A stretch of DNA of 64,000 nt from NCBI RefSeq assembly GCF_000719115.1, contig NZ_JOEA01000013.1, positions 248,001 through 312,000 of the forward strand, in the 5' to 3' direction. Below are positions 19,408-27,789 of the stretch, piece after piece. The position numbers and the translations under genes are program-made. Below the pieces are notes generated by a model that was not told the origin of the DNA, searched no databases, and saw nothing but the letters and a program-made list of their open reading frames with translations. Position 1 is the stretch's first letter; every line of letters starts with the position of its first letter. This DNA is from Lentzea albidocapillata (GTDB lineage: Bacteria > Actinomycetota > Actinomycetes > Mycobacteriales > Pseudonocardiaceae).

Positions 19408-19435
19408 CTTACGGACATAAGCTAACGCCCGTAAG
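19408..19435. promoter_or_regulatory. palindromic operator CTTACGG-N14-CCGTAAG
   Basis: Two perfect 7-bp inverted arms 14 bp apart lie in the divergent gap between the dehydrogenase and the tetR gene and cover the -10 element of the dehydrogenase promoter. A further TTACGGCCGTGA half-palindrome sits at 19481-19492, over the start of tetR. This is a typical TetR operator arrangement; binding itself is inferred. Confidence 0.72.
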
Positions 19436-19448
19436 TCTACGATCGCAA
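19420..19448 (-). promoter_or_regulatory. dehydrogenase promoter
   Basis: TTGCGA (-35) and TTAGCT (-10) separated by 17 bp, about 36 bp before the dehydrogenase ATG. The -10 lies inside the palindromic operator. Confidence 0.55.
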
Positions 19449-19476
19449 GGCCTAACACCCATAAACTTTCAGGTGT

Positions 19477-20115
19477 ATGGTTACGGCCGTGACGAACACG
19501 GAACCGCGCAGGCGCAACCGCAGGGGTGAAGGCGGGAAACTGCGGGACGAGATCATCGCGGCGGCCCTCGCGCTGCTGGACGAGGGCGGCGACGAACGCG
19601 CGGTGACGCTGCGCTCGGTCGCCCGCAAGGCGGGGATCGCGGCACCGTCGATCTACCCGCACTTCGCGGACCAGCCGTCGATCATGCTGGCTGTGGTGCA
19701 GCAGGAGATGGACACGCTCGCGACCGTCCTGCGCGAGGCCGGCGAAAACGCGGGCCCAGACGCACGCGCACGGCTCTTCGCGGTGTGCAACGCCTACCTG
19801 GACTTCGCGAAGCTGCACCCGCAGCGCTACCGGATCATGTTCGGCGGCCTGTGGACGCCGTCGGTGGAGGACACCTCGATCACCGACGCCGACCTCGACT
19901 CACTCGGCGTGGAAGCGTTCACGCTGCTCGTCGACGTGCTCGGCGCGTGCGTCGAAGAGGGGATCGCCCACGGCAGCGACGACCTGTTCGGCGACGCGGT
20001 GGCGTTGTGGCTGGGGCTGCACGGCCTCGCGCACCAGCGGGCCGTGGTGCGCAAGATGCCGGGACCGGCCGACGTCGGAGATCGGCTGATCACGGCACTC
20101 GCGCACCTCAAGTGA
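19477..20115 (+). CDS. TetR-family regulator (WHG domain)
   Basis: A 212-residue regulator. The HTH is at about 18-65 (EIIAAALALLDEGGDE, then AGIAAPSIYPHFADQPS as recognition region), after a basic tail RRRNRRGEGG. The ligand domain has FAVCNAYLDFAKLHPQRYRIMFGG, the WHG motif. It is divergent from the dehydrogenase and very likely represses it from the operator at 19408-19435. GTG 19489 is an alternative start. Its 3' end faces the PRPP synthetase gene 7 bp away. Confidence 0.9.
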   Translation: MVTAVTNTEPRRRNRRGEGGKLRDEIIAAALALLDEGGDERAVTLRSVARKAGIAAPSIYPHFADQPSIMLAVVQQEMDTLATVLREAGENAGPDARARLFAVCNAYLDFAKLHPQRYRIMFGGLWTPSVEDTSITDADLDSLGVEAFTLLVDVLGACVEEGIAHGSDDLFGDAVALWLGLHGLAHQRAVVRKMPGPADVGDRLITALAHLK

Positions 20116-20122
20116 CCAGGCC

Positions 20123-21067
20123 CTAAGGGGCCTCGAAGAGGGTCGACACCGACTCGCCGACGTTGATCCGCCGCATCGCCTCGGCCAACGCCGGCGCGAT
20201 CGACAGCACCTTCAACTTCGGCACGGACTTCTCCGCTGGGATCGGCACGGTGTTCGTCGCGACGATCTCCAGCACGTCGTCGAACGCCTGCAGCCGGTCC
20301 AGCGCGCCGGCCGAGAACAGCCCGTGCGTGCAGGCGACCCGGATCGACCCGGCGCCGCGTTCCCGCAGCTTGTCCAGCAGTTCGATCACCGTCGAGCCCT
20401 TGGCGATCTCGTCGTCCAGCACGATCACGTCCCGCCCGGCCACCTCGCCGATCACGGTCTGGATCTGCACCTTGTCGTCGGCGAACCGCTGCTTGGCGCC
20501 GGCCGCGACCGGCAGCCCCAGGATTCGGGCGAAGTGCGCGGCCTCCTTGGCGTTGCCGAGGTCAGGCGACACCACAACGGTGTTCGAGAGGTCGTATTGG
20601 GAGAAGTGCGCGGCGAGTTCGCGCAGGGCGTGCAGGTGGTCGACGGGCACCGAGAAGAACCCGTGCACCTGCGGCGAGTGCAACGTCATCGCCAGCACCC
20701 TGGATGCTCCGGCGGCGACCATCAGATCGGCGACCAGGCGGCCGCCGATCGAGATCCGGGGTGCGTCCTTCTTGTCCGAACGCGCGTACGCGTAGTGCGG
20801 CAGGACGACGGTCGTGCGCGCGGCCGAAGCGCCACGGGCAGCGTCGAGCATCAGCAGGAGTTCGACGAGGTGTTCCTGCACCGGCGGCACCAGTGGCTGG
20901 ATCAGGAACACGTCCCGCTCACGGCAGTTCGCCTGCAGCTGCACTTCCAGGCAGTCGTTGGCGAACCGCGTCAGACGGCTGGGGGAGAGCTCGACACCGA
21001 GGTGACCACAGATCTCGGCGGCTAGGGACGGATGGGCAGAACCACTGAAGACAGCGATGTCACGCAC
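20123..21067 (-). CDS. prs: ribose-phosphate diphosphokinase (variant PRPP synthetase)
   Basis: A 314-residue PRPP synthetase, which makes PRPP from ribose 5-phosphate and ATP for nucleotide, His and Trp synthesis. It shows IQPLVPPVQEHLVELLLMLD, LPHYAYARSDKKDAP, the catalytic flexible-loop Lys/Arg (GAKQRFADDK) and the PRPP loop VLDDEIAKGSTVI. The loop differs from the usual DD-x-x-x-T-G/A-G-T, having Lys in place of Thr. This suggests a second, divergent PRPP synthetase rather than the housekeeping one, which in actinomycetes usually sits by glmU. GTG start. Confidence 0.85.
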   Translation of the reverse strand: MRDIAVFSGSAHPSLAAEICGHLGVELSPSRLTRFANDCLEVQLQANCRERDVFLIQPLVPPVQEHLVELLLMLDAARGASAARTTVVLPHYAYARSDKKDAPRISIGGRLVADLMVAAGASRVLAMTLHSPQVHGFFSVPVDHLHALRELAAHFSQYDLSNTVVVSPDLGNAKEAAHFARILGLPVAAGAKQRFADDKVQIQTVIGEVAGRDVIVLDDEIAKGSTVIELLDKLRERGAGSIRVACTHGLFSAGALDRLQAFDDVLEIVATNTVPIPAEKSVPKLKVLSIAPALAEAMRRINVGESVSTLFEAP

Positions 21068-21077
21068 ATCCGCAAAA

Positions 21078-21560
21078 CTAGTCGATGACCAGCACCAACT
21101 TGCCGTCGCGGAAGAACGGCGTCAGGTTCCCGCGCGTGTCGACCGTGTGTGTGCCGCGCGGGAGAACGGCCTCTATGGCCGTGAACGCGAGGATGTCCGA
21201 CACCCCGTGACGGCCGCGCAACGACCGTTGGCCTTGGTATCGCAGAGCGCGCCCCTCGCGGCGGTACTGATGGGCCTCGGCAGCGGTGGAGGCGCCTACT
21301 CGAAGCACCTCCGGGCCTACCAGACGTCCTGAGGACGCACCGCGTACAGCGACGCCGAAACCCTGTGCGACCAGTGAGTTCACCACTGCGTCGGACGGGG
21401 GAACGGGCAGGAGGAAGGACATCGCGTAGTGGGCGTCGACCTCGTGCACCACGACCGTTCGGGCCGTGGTCAGCACTGTGTCGTGCAGCTCCAACGCGAT
21501 CTTCTCCGCTTCCCAGCGGTTTTCATAGCCGGCGTCGATGCCGACGAAGGTGCTGGTCAC
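21078..21560 (-). CDS. hypothetical protein, translationally coupled to the PHP protein
   Basis: A 160-residue soluble protein with no family I can name. It alternates strands and helices: TSTFVGIDAGYENRWEAEKI, ARTVVVHEVDAHYAMSFLLP, VVNSLVAQGFGVAVRGA, and ends TPFFRDGKLVLVID. The GTG start overlaps the stop of the Tat-exported PHP gene (GTGA). The PRPP synthetase starts 10 bp downstream. No export signal is present, unlike its upstream partner. Confidence 0.65.
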   Translation of the reverse strand: MTSTFVGIDAGYENRWEAEKIALELHDTVLTTARTVVVHEVDAHYAMSFLLPVPPSDAVVNSLVAQGFGVAVRGASSGRLVGPEVLRVGASTAAEAHQYRREGRALRYQGQRSLRGRHGVSDILAFTAIEAVLPRGTHTVDTRGNLTPFFRDGKLVLVID

Positions 21561-23065
21561 CTGACCTCCACGAAGATCGGGTTGGTGTAGCACCACAGGT
21601 CCTCCCACGGGTTCGCGGCTCCGGGTGTGTCCGCCTGGGGTTCGAACGCGCCGCGGTTGCCGTCGGTTCCGCGCAATCGGAGGAAGAACGGCTCCCGGAC
21701 GTTGCGGAACGTGTGCGTGAAGACCGCATAGTGCCAGCGCGGCTCGTAGGATCGCTCGACCTTCACATGTGGCGTGGCCAACGTTTCAGATGATGATCGT
21801 CCGGTTACCGCGCCTTTGATGAGGTCCAAACGGCGCAACCTGGGGATGAATCCGGCGCTGTTCGGACGGGTCGCCAGACGTGCCTTGACCAGCACGCTCA
21901 CGTCCGAGCCGCGTCGAACGCGCAGCCGGCCGCCCATCGTCCGCGTTCCGCCGGATGCGTAAACGTCGAATCGAAGATCATCGACGAGGCCGCCGTGCGA
22001 GACCCACGCCCGGCCTGCCCTCAGGCCCTCCATCACGGCGCCGCGCGTGCGCCGGGTGGCGCCGACGACGGTCCGGGAGAACTCGCCGGGGAAGAAGTCG
22101 ACGTAGGGAGGGGAGACCTGCGGCGGACCGGAGTCGACGGGGTCCAGGTGCTTGCCCGTGAGGTCGAACTGGTCGCCCGGCTCCGGCACGCGGACGATCG
22201 TGTCGCGCGAGTTGAAGTGGGAGTCGGAGTTCGACGTGATCCACCAGCCGAGGCCCTCGGCGAGCAGCGAGTCCCAGACACCGCCGACCTTCGCGGTCAT
22301 CCAGTCGAAGCCGCCGTAGGTCCGGTAGGCCTCGGGCGGGTAGGGCGCGTAGGAGTTCGAGCCGGGGCTGTTCGAGTACCCGCCGCGGTGCCCGCCCGGA
22401 CCGCGCAACGGGTCTCCGTCGCCCTGCGCTCCGGGCGCGCCCTCCATGCCGACAACGATGTCGGGGGCCAGGTCACGCATGTTCCGCAGCTCGTGAGGCG
22501 CCACCCGGCCGTTGCGCATCGGGTGGTTCACGAACACCAGTGCGGACTTCATCGTGCCGTTGCGGATCTTGGTCTGCAGGAACCGGATCGCGTCGAGCGC
22601 CTTCTTCTCGTTGGCGGGACTGGATGCTTCGGCGCCGTTCAGCCGCCAGTCGAACTGCCGCTCGAAGTCGCGCAGCACCCCGGCCTCGTCGCGGCAGTCC
22701 TCGAAGAACAACGTCGCGTGCTCGGCGCCGGGGACGTTCCACTCCATCCCGTGCCACAGCAGCAGTTGCGGGAACTTCCGCTGGGCGCGCCGGAGATCGG
22801 CCGCCGTCGCCTCGACCGAATGCGCCTCGTGCGAGGCGTGGCCGTGGTCGGTGATCACGAGCCAGTCCGTGTCGTGCCGCAACGCACCGCGGATCTGCTG
22901 CTCGATGGTGTACATGCCGTCGTACGAGTACTGCGTGTGCGCGTGGTGATCGCCGGAAAGCCACTGGTAGCGGTTGGTTGCCGAGGCGGTACCGGTGCCC
23001 AGCGCTCCCGCCACACCCAGCACGCCCGCCCCCTGCAGGAAGCGTCTGCGGGCTACTTCGGACAT
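21557..23065 (-). CDS. Tat-exported PHP-domain protein
   Basis: A 502-residue protein with a twin-arginine signal: SEVARRRFLQGAGVLGVAGA, cut after TASA. The mature N-terminus has PHP metal motifs SGDHHAHTQYSYDGMY and VITDHGHASH, and later NSDSHFNSRDT, which together form a polynuclear metal phosphoesterase site. A C-terminal domain of about 150 residues follows (beta-rich, RPNSAGFIPRLRRLDLIKGA). Folded export with bound metal fits the Tat route. The substrate is unknown. GGAGGTT precedes the ATG. Confidence 0.85.
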   Translation of the reverse strand: MSEVARRRFLQGAGVLGVAGALGTGTASATNRYQWLSGDHHAHTQYSYDGMYTIEQQIRGALRHDTDWLVITDHGHASHEAHSVEATAADLRRAQRKFPQLLLWHGMEWNVPGAEHATLFFEDCRDEAGVLRDFERQFDWRLNGAEASSPANEKKALDAIRFLQTKIRNGTMKSALVFVNHPMRNGRVAPHELRNMRDLAPDIVVGMEGAPGAQGDGDPLRGPGGHRGGYSNSPGSNSYAPYPPEAYRTYGGFDWMTAKVGGVWDSLLAEGLGWWITSNSDSHFNSRDTIVRVPEPGDQFDLTGKHLDPVDSGPPQVSPPYVDFFPGEFSRTVVGATRRTRGAVMEGLRAGRAWVSHGGLVDDLRFDVYASGGTRTMGGRLRVRRGSDVSVLVKARLATRPNSAGFIPRLRRLDLIKGAVTGRSSSETLATPHVKVERSYEPRWHYAVFTHTFRNVREPFFLRLRGTDGNRGAFEPQADTPGAANPWEDLWCYTNPIFVEVR

Positions 23066-23142
23066 GCTGAACCTCCACGCGACGGGTCGGGGTCCGTGGA
23101 GGCTAGGCCGATCGGGTGTGGTGCAGGTGGACGCCGGATGAA

Positions 23143-23949
23143 CTAGACAGGAAGCAGGTCCACCCAGTCCAGGAACGGCAGGGCGCCGGTGCCCTGCAAC
23201 GCGGCGAGCCCCAGCCAGATCGACAGGATCGTCACGACCGGCCCGACGATGGCCATCTCCACCACGCCGCCGGTCCTCATCCGCATGATCTTCGGCGGCG
23301 CGACCGGGAACCACGTCTTGCCCATGATCGGGATCGGCCACAGGATCGGGCAGCCCTGCTCGGTGATCGCGTCACCGATGTAGTGCGCGAAGCACCCGAC
23401 GCCGACCGCGATCCCGCACGCCGCGGCGGACGCGTCCGTCTGCGAGGTCCACGCGATCATCGCCCAGGTGATCCCCGCCGAGACCACGGTGATCAGCAGC
23501 GCGTCCTGCTTGGGGCACCAGTCGTTCATGATGCCGCGCACCGCCAGACCGGCGAACACGAACATGAGCACCGGCAGCGCCCACTTCTGGCTGTTCTGGA
23601 TGACCGCGGCGGTGAAGACGGCGGAGAACAGCGCGAAGACGAGCGTGTGGGTGAGACCGCGATGTCCGCCGTCTCGCTTGGAATCCCTCTTCAGGCGCGT
23701 CGTCCGGTAGACGAAGCTGCTCAACGCGTTGATGCCCGCGGACAGCCCGCTGCTCAGCGCCCCGAACGTGCGCGAGATGGTCGAACCGGGGTGGTCCAGG
23801 TCGGGCAGAAGTGCCGCGCCGGTGGCGAGAACCGCGCCGACGGCCCAGCTCTGCGGCGAGAGCTGGCCGATCGGGTGACTTGACGCGAGTGCGGTGACCG
23901 CGCTCCAGGCGAGCAGCCCACTCATCGCATGTGTTGGCCCAGTTGACAC
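23143..23949 (-). CDS. membrane-bound metal-dependent hydrolase (DUF457/YdjM type)
   Basis: A 268-residue membrane protein with about six helices. The DUF457 motifs are THAMSGLLAW near the start, LLPDLDHPGSTISR, GGHRGLTHTLVFAL and CFAHYIGDAITEQG, supplying His/Asp metal ligands. E. coli YdjM is the relative; the reaction is not known. The GTG start was taken; no closer ATG fits the first conserved His motif. Confidence 0.85.
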   Translation of the reverse strand: MSTGPTHAMSGLLAWSAVTALASSHPIGQLSPQSWAVGAVLATGAALLPDLDHPGSTISRTFGALSSGLSAGINALSSFVYRTTRLKRDSKRDGGHRGLTHTLVFALFSAVFTAAVIQNSQKWALPVLMFVFAGLAVRGIMNDWCPKQDALLITVVSAGITWAMIAWTSQTDASAAACGIAVGVGCFAHYIGDAITEQGCPILWPIPIMGKTWFPVAPPKIMRMRTGGVVEMAIVGPVVTILSIWLGLAALQGTGALPFLDWVDLLPV

Positions 23950-24221
23950 TTACGCCCTTTCCGGTGATCACCCGACCGTGCTGACAGTAGTCGTTGCTTG
24001 AACGCCTCCGGAGCAAAACTCGTGCAACGGCGAAGAAGATCGACTCTTGCCTGGTGGGGCCCTCTCTCGTGGTAGCCAATGGGCGAGGGGACTACGGTTC
24101 ACACCAACGGCGCAGTGCTTGGCGCCAGTTGAATCGATGTAACCAGGGTCGCAGGCACAGGGCGGCGTTTTACCAGTACGCTTGTCCTGCTTGCATCGTC
24201 GCGAGAGGAGCGCCCAGGATT

Positions 24222-25445
24222 ATGGGCAAGATCAAGGTTCAGGGCACCGTCGTCGAACTCGACGGCGACGAGATGACCCGGATCATCTGGCAGTTCATCA
24301 AGGACAAGCTGATCCACCCGTACCTGGACGTCACTCTGGAGTACTACGACCTGGGCATCGAGCACCGGGACGCCACCGACGACCAGGTCACCGTCGACGC
24401 CGCCAACGCCATCAAGAAGCACGGCGTCGGCGTCAAGTGCGCCACGATCACGCCGGACGAGGCGCGCGTCGAGGAGTTCGGCCTCAAGAAGATGTGGGTC
24501 TCGCCGAACGGCACGATCCGCAACATCCTCGGCGGTGTCGTCTTCCGCGAGCCGATCATCATCTCCAACGTCCCGCGTCTGGTGCCGGGCTGGACGAAGC
24601 CGATCATCATCGGCCGTCACGCGCACGGTGACCAGTACAAGGCCACCAACTTCAAGGTGCCCGGCGCCGGCAAGCTCACGATCACGTTCCAGCCGGAGGA
24701 CGGCTCGGACCCGATCGAGCACGTCGTCACCGAGTTCCCGGCGGAGGGCGGTGTGGCGATGGGCATGTACAACTACAACAAGTCCATCGAGGACTTCGCC
24801 CGCGCCTCGTTCTCCTACGGCCTGCAGCGGGGCTACCCCGTCTACATGTCGACGAAGAACACGATCCTGAAGGCCTACGACGGCGCCTTCAAGGACATCT
24901 TCCAGCGCGTCTTCGAGGAGGAGTTCAAGGCGGAGTTCGACGCCAAGGGCCTCACCTACGAGCACCGCCTCATCGACGACATGGTCGCAGCGGCCATGAA
25001 GTGGGAGGGCGGCTACGTCTGGGCGTGCAAGAACTACGACGGTGACGTCCAGTCCGACACGGTCGCGCAGGGCTTCGGCTCGCTCGGCCTCATGACGTCG
25101 GTCCTGATGACGCCGGACGGCAAGACGGTCGAGGCCGAGGCCGCGCACGGCACCGTGACGCGTCACTTCCGCCAGCACCAGGCCGGCAAGCCGACCTCCA
25201 CGAACCCCATCGCGTCGATCTACGCGTGGACCCGTGGCCTCATGCACCGCGGCAAGCTGGACGGCACCCCCGAGGTGATCCGCTTCGCCGAGGCGCTCGA
25301 GGAGGTCGTGATCGAGACCGTCGAGTCCGGTCAGATGACCAAGGACCTGGCCCTGCTGATCAGCAAGGACCAGGCGTGGCTGACCACCGAGGACTTCCTC
25401 GCCGCGCTCGACGAGAACCTCAAGAAGAAGATGGCGTCGTTCTGA
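24222..25445 (+). CDS. icd: NADP-dependent isocitrate dehydrogenase
   Basis: A 407-residue homodimeric enzyme of the eukaryote-like (type II) family, converting isocitrate to 2-oxoglutarate with [24 protein letters not shown] is the N-terminal signature, [12 protein letters not shown] binds substrate, [12 protein letters not shown] holds cofactor residues, and [12 protein letters not shown] and [15 protein letters not shown] follow. The ATG has GAGAGGAG upstream. A strong terminator lies 20 bp after the stop. The 270 bp upstream hold no gene; I see no clear promoter. Confidence 0.97.
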   Translation: MGKIKVQGTVVELDGDEMTRIIWQFIKDKLIHPYLDVTLEYYDLGIEHRDATDDQVTVDAANAIKKHGVGVKCATITPDEARVEEFGLKKMWVSPNGTIRNILGGVVFREPIIISNVPRLVPGWTKPIIIGRHAHGDQYKATNFKVPGAGKLTITFQPEDGSDPIEHVVTEFPAEGGVAMGMYNYNKSIEDFARASFSYGLQRGYPVYMSTKNTILKAYDGAFKDIFQRVFEEEFKAEFDAKGLTYEHRLIDDMVAAAMKWEGGYVWACKNYDGDVQSDTVAQGFGSLGLMTSVLMTPDGKTVEAEAAHGTVTRHFRQHQAGKPTSTNPIASIYAWTRGLMHRGKLDGTPEVIRFAEALEEVVIETVESGQMTKDLALLISKDQAWLTTEDFLAALDENLKKKMASF

Positions 25446-25464
25446 TCGCCTGATTCGAGCACGT

Positions 25465-25502
25465 GAGAAGGCCACCCCGGTCACACCGGGGTGGCCTTTC
25501 TC
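25465..25502 (+). terminator. intrinsic terminator after icd
   Basis: A stem of about 15 bp (GAAGGCCACCCCGG with complement CCGGGGTGGCCTTTC) and a TCACA loop, followed by TTTCTCGTT, begins 20 bp after the icd stop. Confidence 0.9.
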
Positions 25503-25619
25503 GTTGCCCGTCACCCGGTCGGTTCCTCTTGCGGGTGGTTGCCGCGCCGAGCCGTCCACACACGTCCTGTAGCCGATATATCTGCTGTTCCAGGGCTTTT
25601 TGCGTGCGGAGGCAGCGTC

Positions 25620-25931
25620 ATGTTCGGTGTACCGGTTCGAGGAATGATCGTCATCGGGGTGCTCGGGGTCGCGGGCGTGATGTACGCCGTGAACGGCGGC
25701 AAGCAGATGGGCAGCGACAAGGGCGCGGAGATCTGCAAGGTCACGGTGACCGCGGACATCCTCAACGTCCGCTCGGGACCCGGTGACATGCAGCCGATCG
25801 TCTCGACCATGCCGCGCGACGCGGTGACCGACGCCCAGGCGCGCGTCGAGAACGGCTACCGGATGCTCAGCGACCGCCGCTGGGTGAGCCAGTCGTTCGT
25901 CGCGCTGACCAGCGATTCGACCTGCAAGTAA
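25620..25931 (+). CDS. exported bacterial SH3-domain protein
   Basis: A 103-residue protein with an N-terminal hydrophobic helix (MIVIGVLGVAGVMYAVNGG), probably a signal anchor, and an SH3b domain: KVTVTADILNVRSGPGDMQP, then GYRMLSDRRWVSQSFV. SH3b domains often bind cell wall or ligands. A GGAGG lies 7 nt before ATG 25620, which decides the start over a longer open frame. Confidence 0.78.
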   Translation: MFGVPVRGMIVIGVLGVAGVMYAVNGGKQMGSDKGAEICKVTVTADILNVRSGPGDMQPIVSTMPRDAVTDAQARVENGYRMLSDRRWVSQSFVALTSDSTCK

Positions 25932-25941
25932 ACTCGCGTGC

Positions 25942-26160
25942 ATGCTGCGGAACATGTTTCGTTGGGGCAGAGCCAAGAGCGTCACGCAGTGCTCCTGCGA
26001 GCCGGAGTGGCAGGGCCTCTACACCGAGGTCTACGGCGAACGTCAGCTGGCGCTGCCCCGTGACGAGATGGCCACCCTCGTCGGCTACCTCGACCTGACC
26101 GCACACTGCGCCGGCTGCGGCGCCGAGTACCCGAAGCCCTGGGGTCTGGCCTCCCAGTAG
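25942..26160 (+). CDS. small protein with two Cys pairs
   Basis: A 72-residue protein with CSCEP near residue 17 and HCAGCGAEYP near 56, giving a possible zinc site. I do not recognise a family. It begins 10 bp after the SH3 gene and ends 11 bp before exonuclease III, so the three are probably one transcript. Confidence 0.6.
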   Translation: MLRNMFRWGRAKSVTQCSCEPEWQGLYTEVYGERQLALPRDEMATLVGYLDLTAHCAGCGAEYPKPWGLASQ

Positions 26161-26171
26161 GCTCCCTCGTC

Positions 26172-26966
26172 GTGCTCACGGTCTCCACGGTCAACGTCAA
26201 CGGTCTGCGCGCCGCCGCGAAGAAGGGCTACCTCGAGTGGCTCGCTTCCTCTTCCGCGGACGTGGTGTGCTTGCAGGAAGTCCGCGCGGAGCCGTCCGAG
26301 TTGGCTCCGGACGTCCACTCACCTCTCGGCTGGCACGGCGTGTACGCCCCTTCCTCGCTGAAGGGCCGCGCAGGCGTGGGTGTTCTCTCGCGCGTTGAAC
26401 CCACCTCGGTCCGTGTGGGCTTCGGTACCGCCGAGTTCGAGTCGAGCGGCCGTTACCTGGAGATCGAACTGCCCGGCGTCGTCGTGGCCTCGCTGTACCT
26501 GCCGTCCGGCGACGTGGGCACGGAGAGGCAGGACGAGAAGGACCGCTTCATGGCGGCCTTCCTGCCGTACCTGGTGTCGCTGCGAGAGAAGGCGGCTGTC
26601 TCGGGCCGTGAGGTGCTCGTGTGCGGTGACTGGAACATCGCGCACCAGCAGGCGGATTTGAAGAACTGGAAGACGAACCAGAAGGAGTCCGGCTTCCTGC
26701 CGTACGAGCGGGAGTGGATGACGTCTGTGTTCGCGTCGGGCTACAACGACGTGATGCGCGCGCTGCACCCCGATGCCGTTGGGCCGTACTCGTGGTGGTC
26801 GTACCGCGGCAAGGCCTTCGACAACGATTCTGGGTGGAGGATCGACTACCAGGTTGCGACGGACGGGCTGGCGGCTCGGGCCGCTTCGGCCGTGGTGGAG
26901 CGGGCGGCTACATACGCGGAGCGTTGGTCGGACCACGCGCCCGTCACCGTCGTCTACTCGGACTGA
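26172..26966 (+). CDS. xthA: exodeoxyribonuclease III
   Basis: A 264-residue AP endonuclease/3' exonuclease of base excision repair. The AP-endo motifs are present: TVNVNGLRAAAKKGYLEW, VVCLQEVRAE (Mg-binding Glu), GDWNIAHQQADLKNWK, YSWWSYRGKAFDNDSGWRID and WSDHAPV with the catalytic Asp-His. GTG start. Confidence 0.95.
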   Translation: MLTVSTVNVNGLRAAAKKGYLEWLASSSADVVCLQEVRAEPSELAPDVHSPLGWHGVYAPSSLKGRAGVGVLSRVEPTSVRVGFGTAEFESSGRYLEIELPGVVVASLYLPSGDVGTERQDEKDRFMAAFLPYLVSLREKAAVSGREVLVCGDWNIAHQQADLKNWKTNQKESGFLPYEREWMTSVFASGYNDVMRALHPDAVGPYSWWSYRGKAFDNDSGWRIDYQVATDGLAARAASAVVERAATYAERWSDHAPVTVVYSD

Positions 26967-27014
26967 CCCAAATGCCCGGGATCAGGCACAATCGTGTTCG
27001 AGGAGGTGATGGGG

Positions 27015-27323
27015 GTGCATGAGGTCGTGGCAGCCAGGCTGGCCGAGATCGAGGACCTGTGCCGAACGTTGGGTGTTCGGCGTCTCGACGTGTTCGGATC
27101 GGCGGCCAGTGGTTCGTTCAACGTGACGACCAGCGATGTGGACCTTCTCGTCGACTTCGAGACCGGCGACGATTTTGATCATTTCGGCACCTACTTCGCT
27201 TTGAAGGAAGGGCTGGAGCGGATCCTCGACAGGCCTGTCGACCTGGTGGTCGACAGCAGTATCCGCAACCCTTACTTCCGCGAGCAGGTCATGAAAAGCA
27301 AGGAAACTCTGTATGCGGCGTGA
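27015..27323 (+). CDS. MNT-type nucleotidyltransferase antitoxin
   Basis: A 102-residue minimal nucleotidyltransferase of the MNT (MntA) type. The active-site block is FGSAASGSFNVTTSDVDLLV, giving GS and DxD. In HEPN/MNT modules such proteins neutralise HepT by AMPylating or otherwise modifying it. GTG 27015 was chosen because GAGGAGG ends 8 nt before it; earlier in-frame starts are possible. It overlaps the HepT gene by 11 bp. Confidence 0.88.
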   Translation: MHEVVAARLAEIEDLCRTLGVRRLDVFGSAASGSFNVTTSDVDLLVDFETGDDFDHFGTYFALKEGLERILDRPVDLVVDSSIRNPYFREQVMKSKETLYAA

Positions 27324-27681
27324 TCCCCGCACGTACCTGTGGGATGCCCTTCGCGCTGCGGAGTTGCTGGCCGAGTTCAGCAGTGGCAAGTCATACGCGG
27401 ACTACCTTGCCGACGCGATGTTGCGGTCCGCTGTCGAGCGGCAGTTCGAGATCATCGGTGAGGCGCTGAACAACCTGTCGAAGGTCTCTCCCGACCTTGC
27501 TGCCGCCGTACCCGACCTGCCTCGCATCGTGGCCTTCCGCAACATCCTGATCCACGGTTACGCGAGCGTGGACGACGCGCTCGTGTGGCAGGTGCTCACC
27601 GAGAAGCGTCCACAGCTCGAGGAGCGGCTGCACCAGCTGCTCGCCGGGCTCGATCAAGGCTCGTCGCACTGCTCCGACTGA
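27313..27681 (+). CDS. HepT-like (HEPN, DUF86) ribonuclease toxin
   Basis: A 122-residue all-helical HEPN toxin, the partner of the MNT gene it overlaps. The catalytic Rx4-6H motif is visible as AFRNILIHGYA, with the Tyr that MNT proteins modify. RQFEIIGEALNNLSK is another typical DUF86 segment. These toxins cleave tRNA or mRNA when freed. The pair forms a complete two-gene type VII toxin-antitoxin system. Confidence 0.9.
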   Translation: MRRDPRTYLWDALRAAELLAEFSSGKSYADYLADAMLRSAVERQFEIIGEALNNLSKVSPDLAAAVPDLPRIVAFRNILIHGYASVDDALVWQVLTEKRPQLEERLHQLLAGLDQGSSHCSD

Positions 27682-27789
27682 CCCAGCCCGAACAGCCTTT
27701 ATCGCTCTTGTCACCCACCTGACGGCTCGATTCAACCCGCCCGCTCCCCGAACATGAACACGATTCACTATCGATGAATCGGGGGCGGC

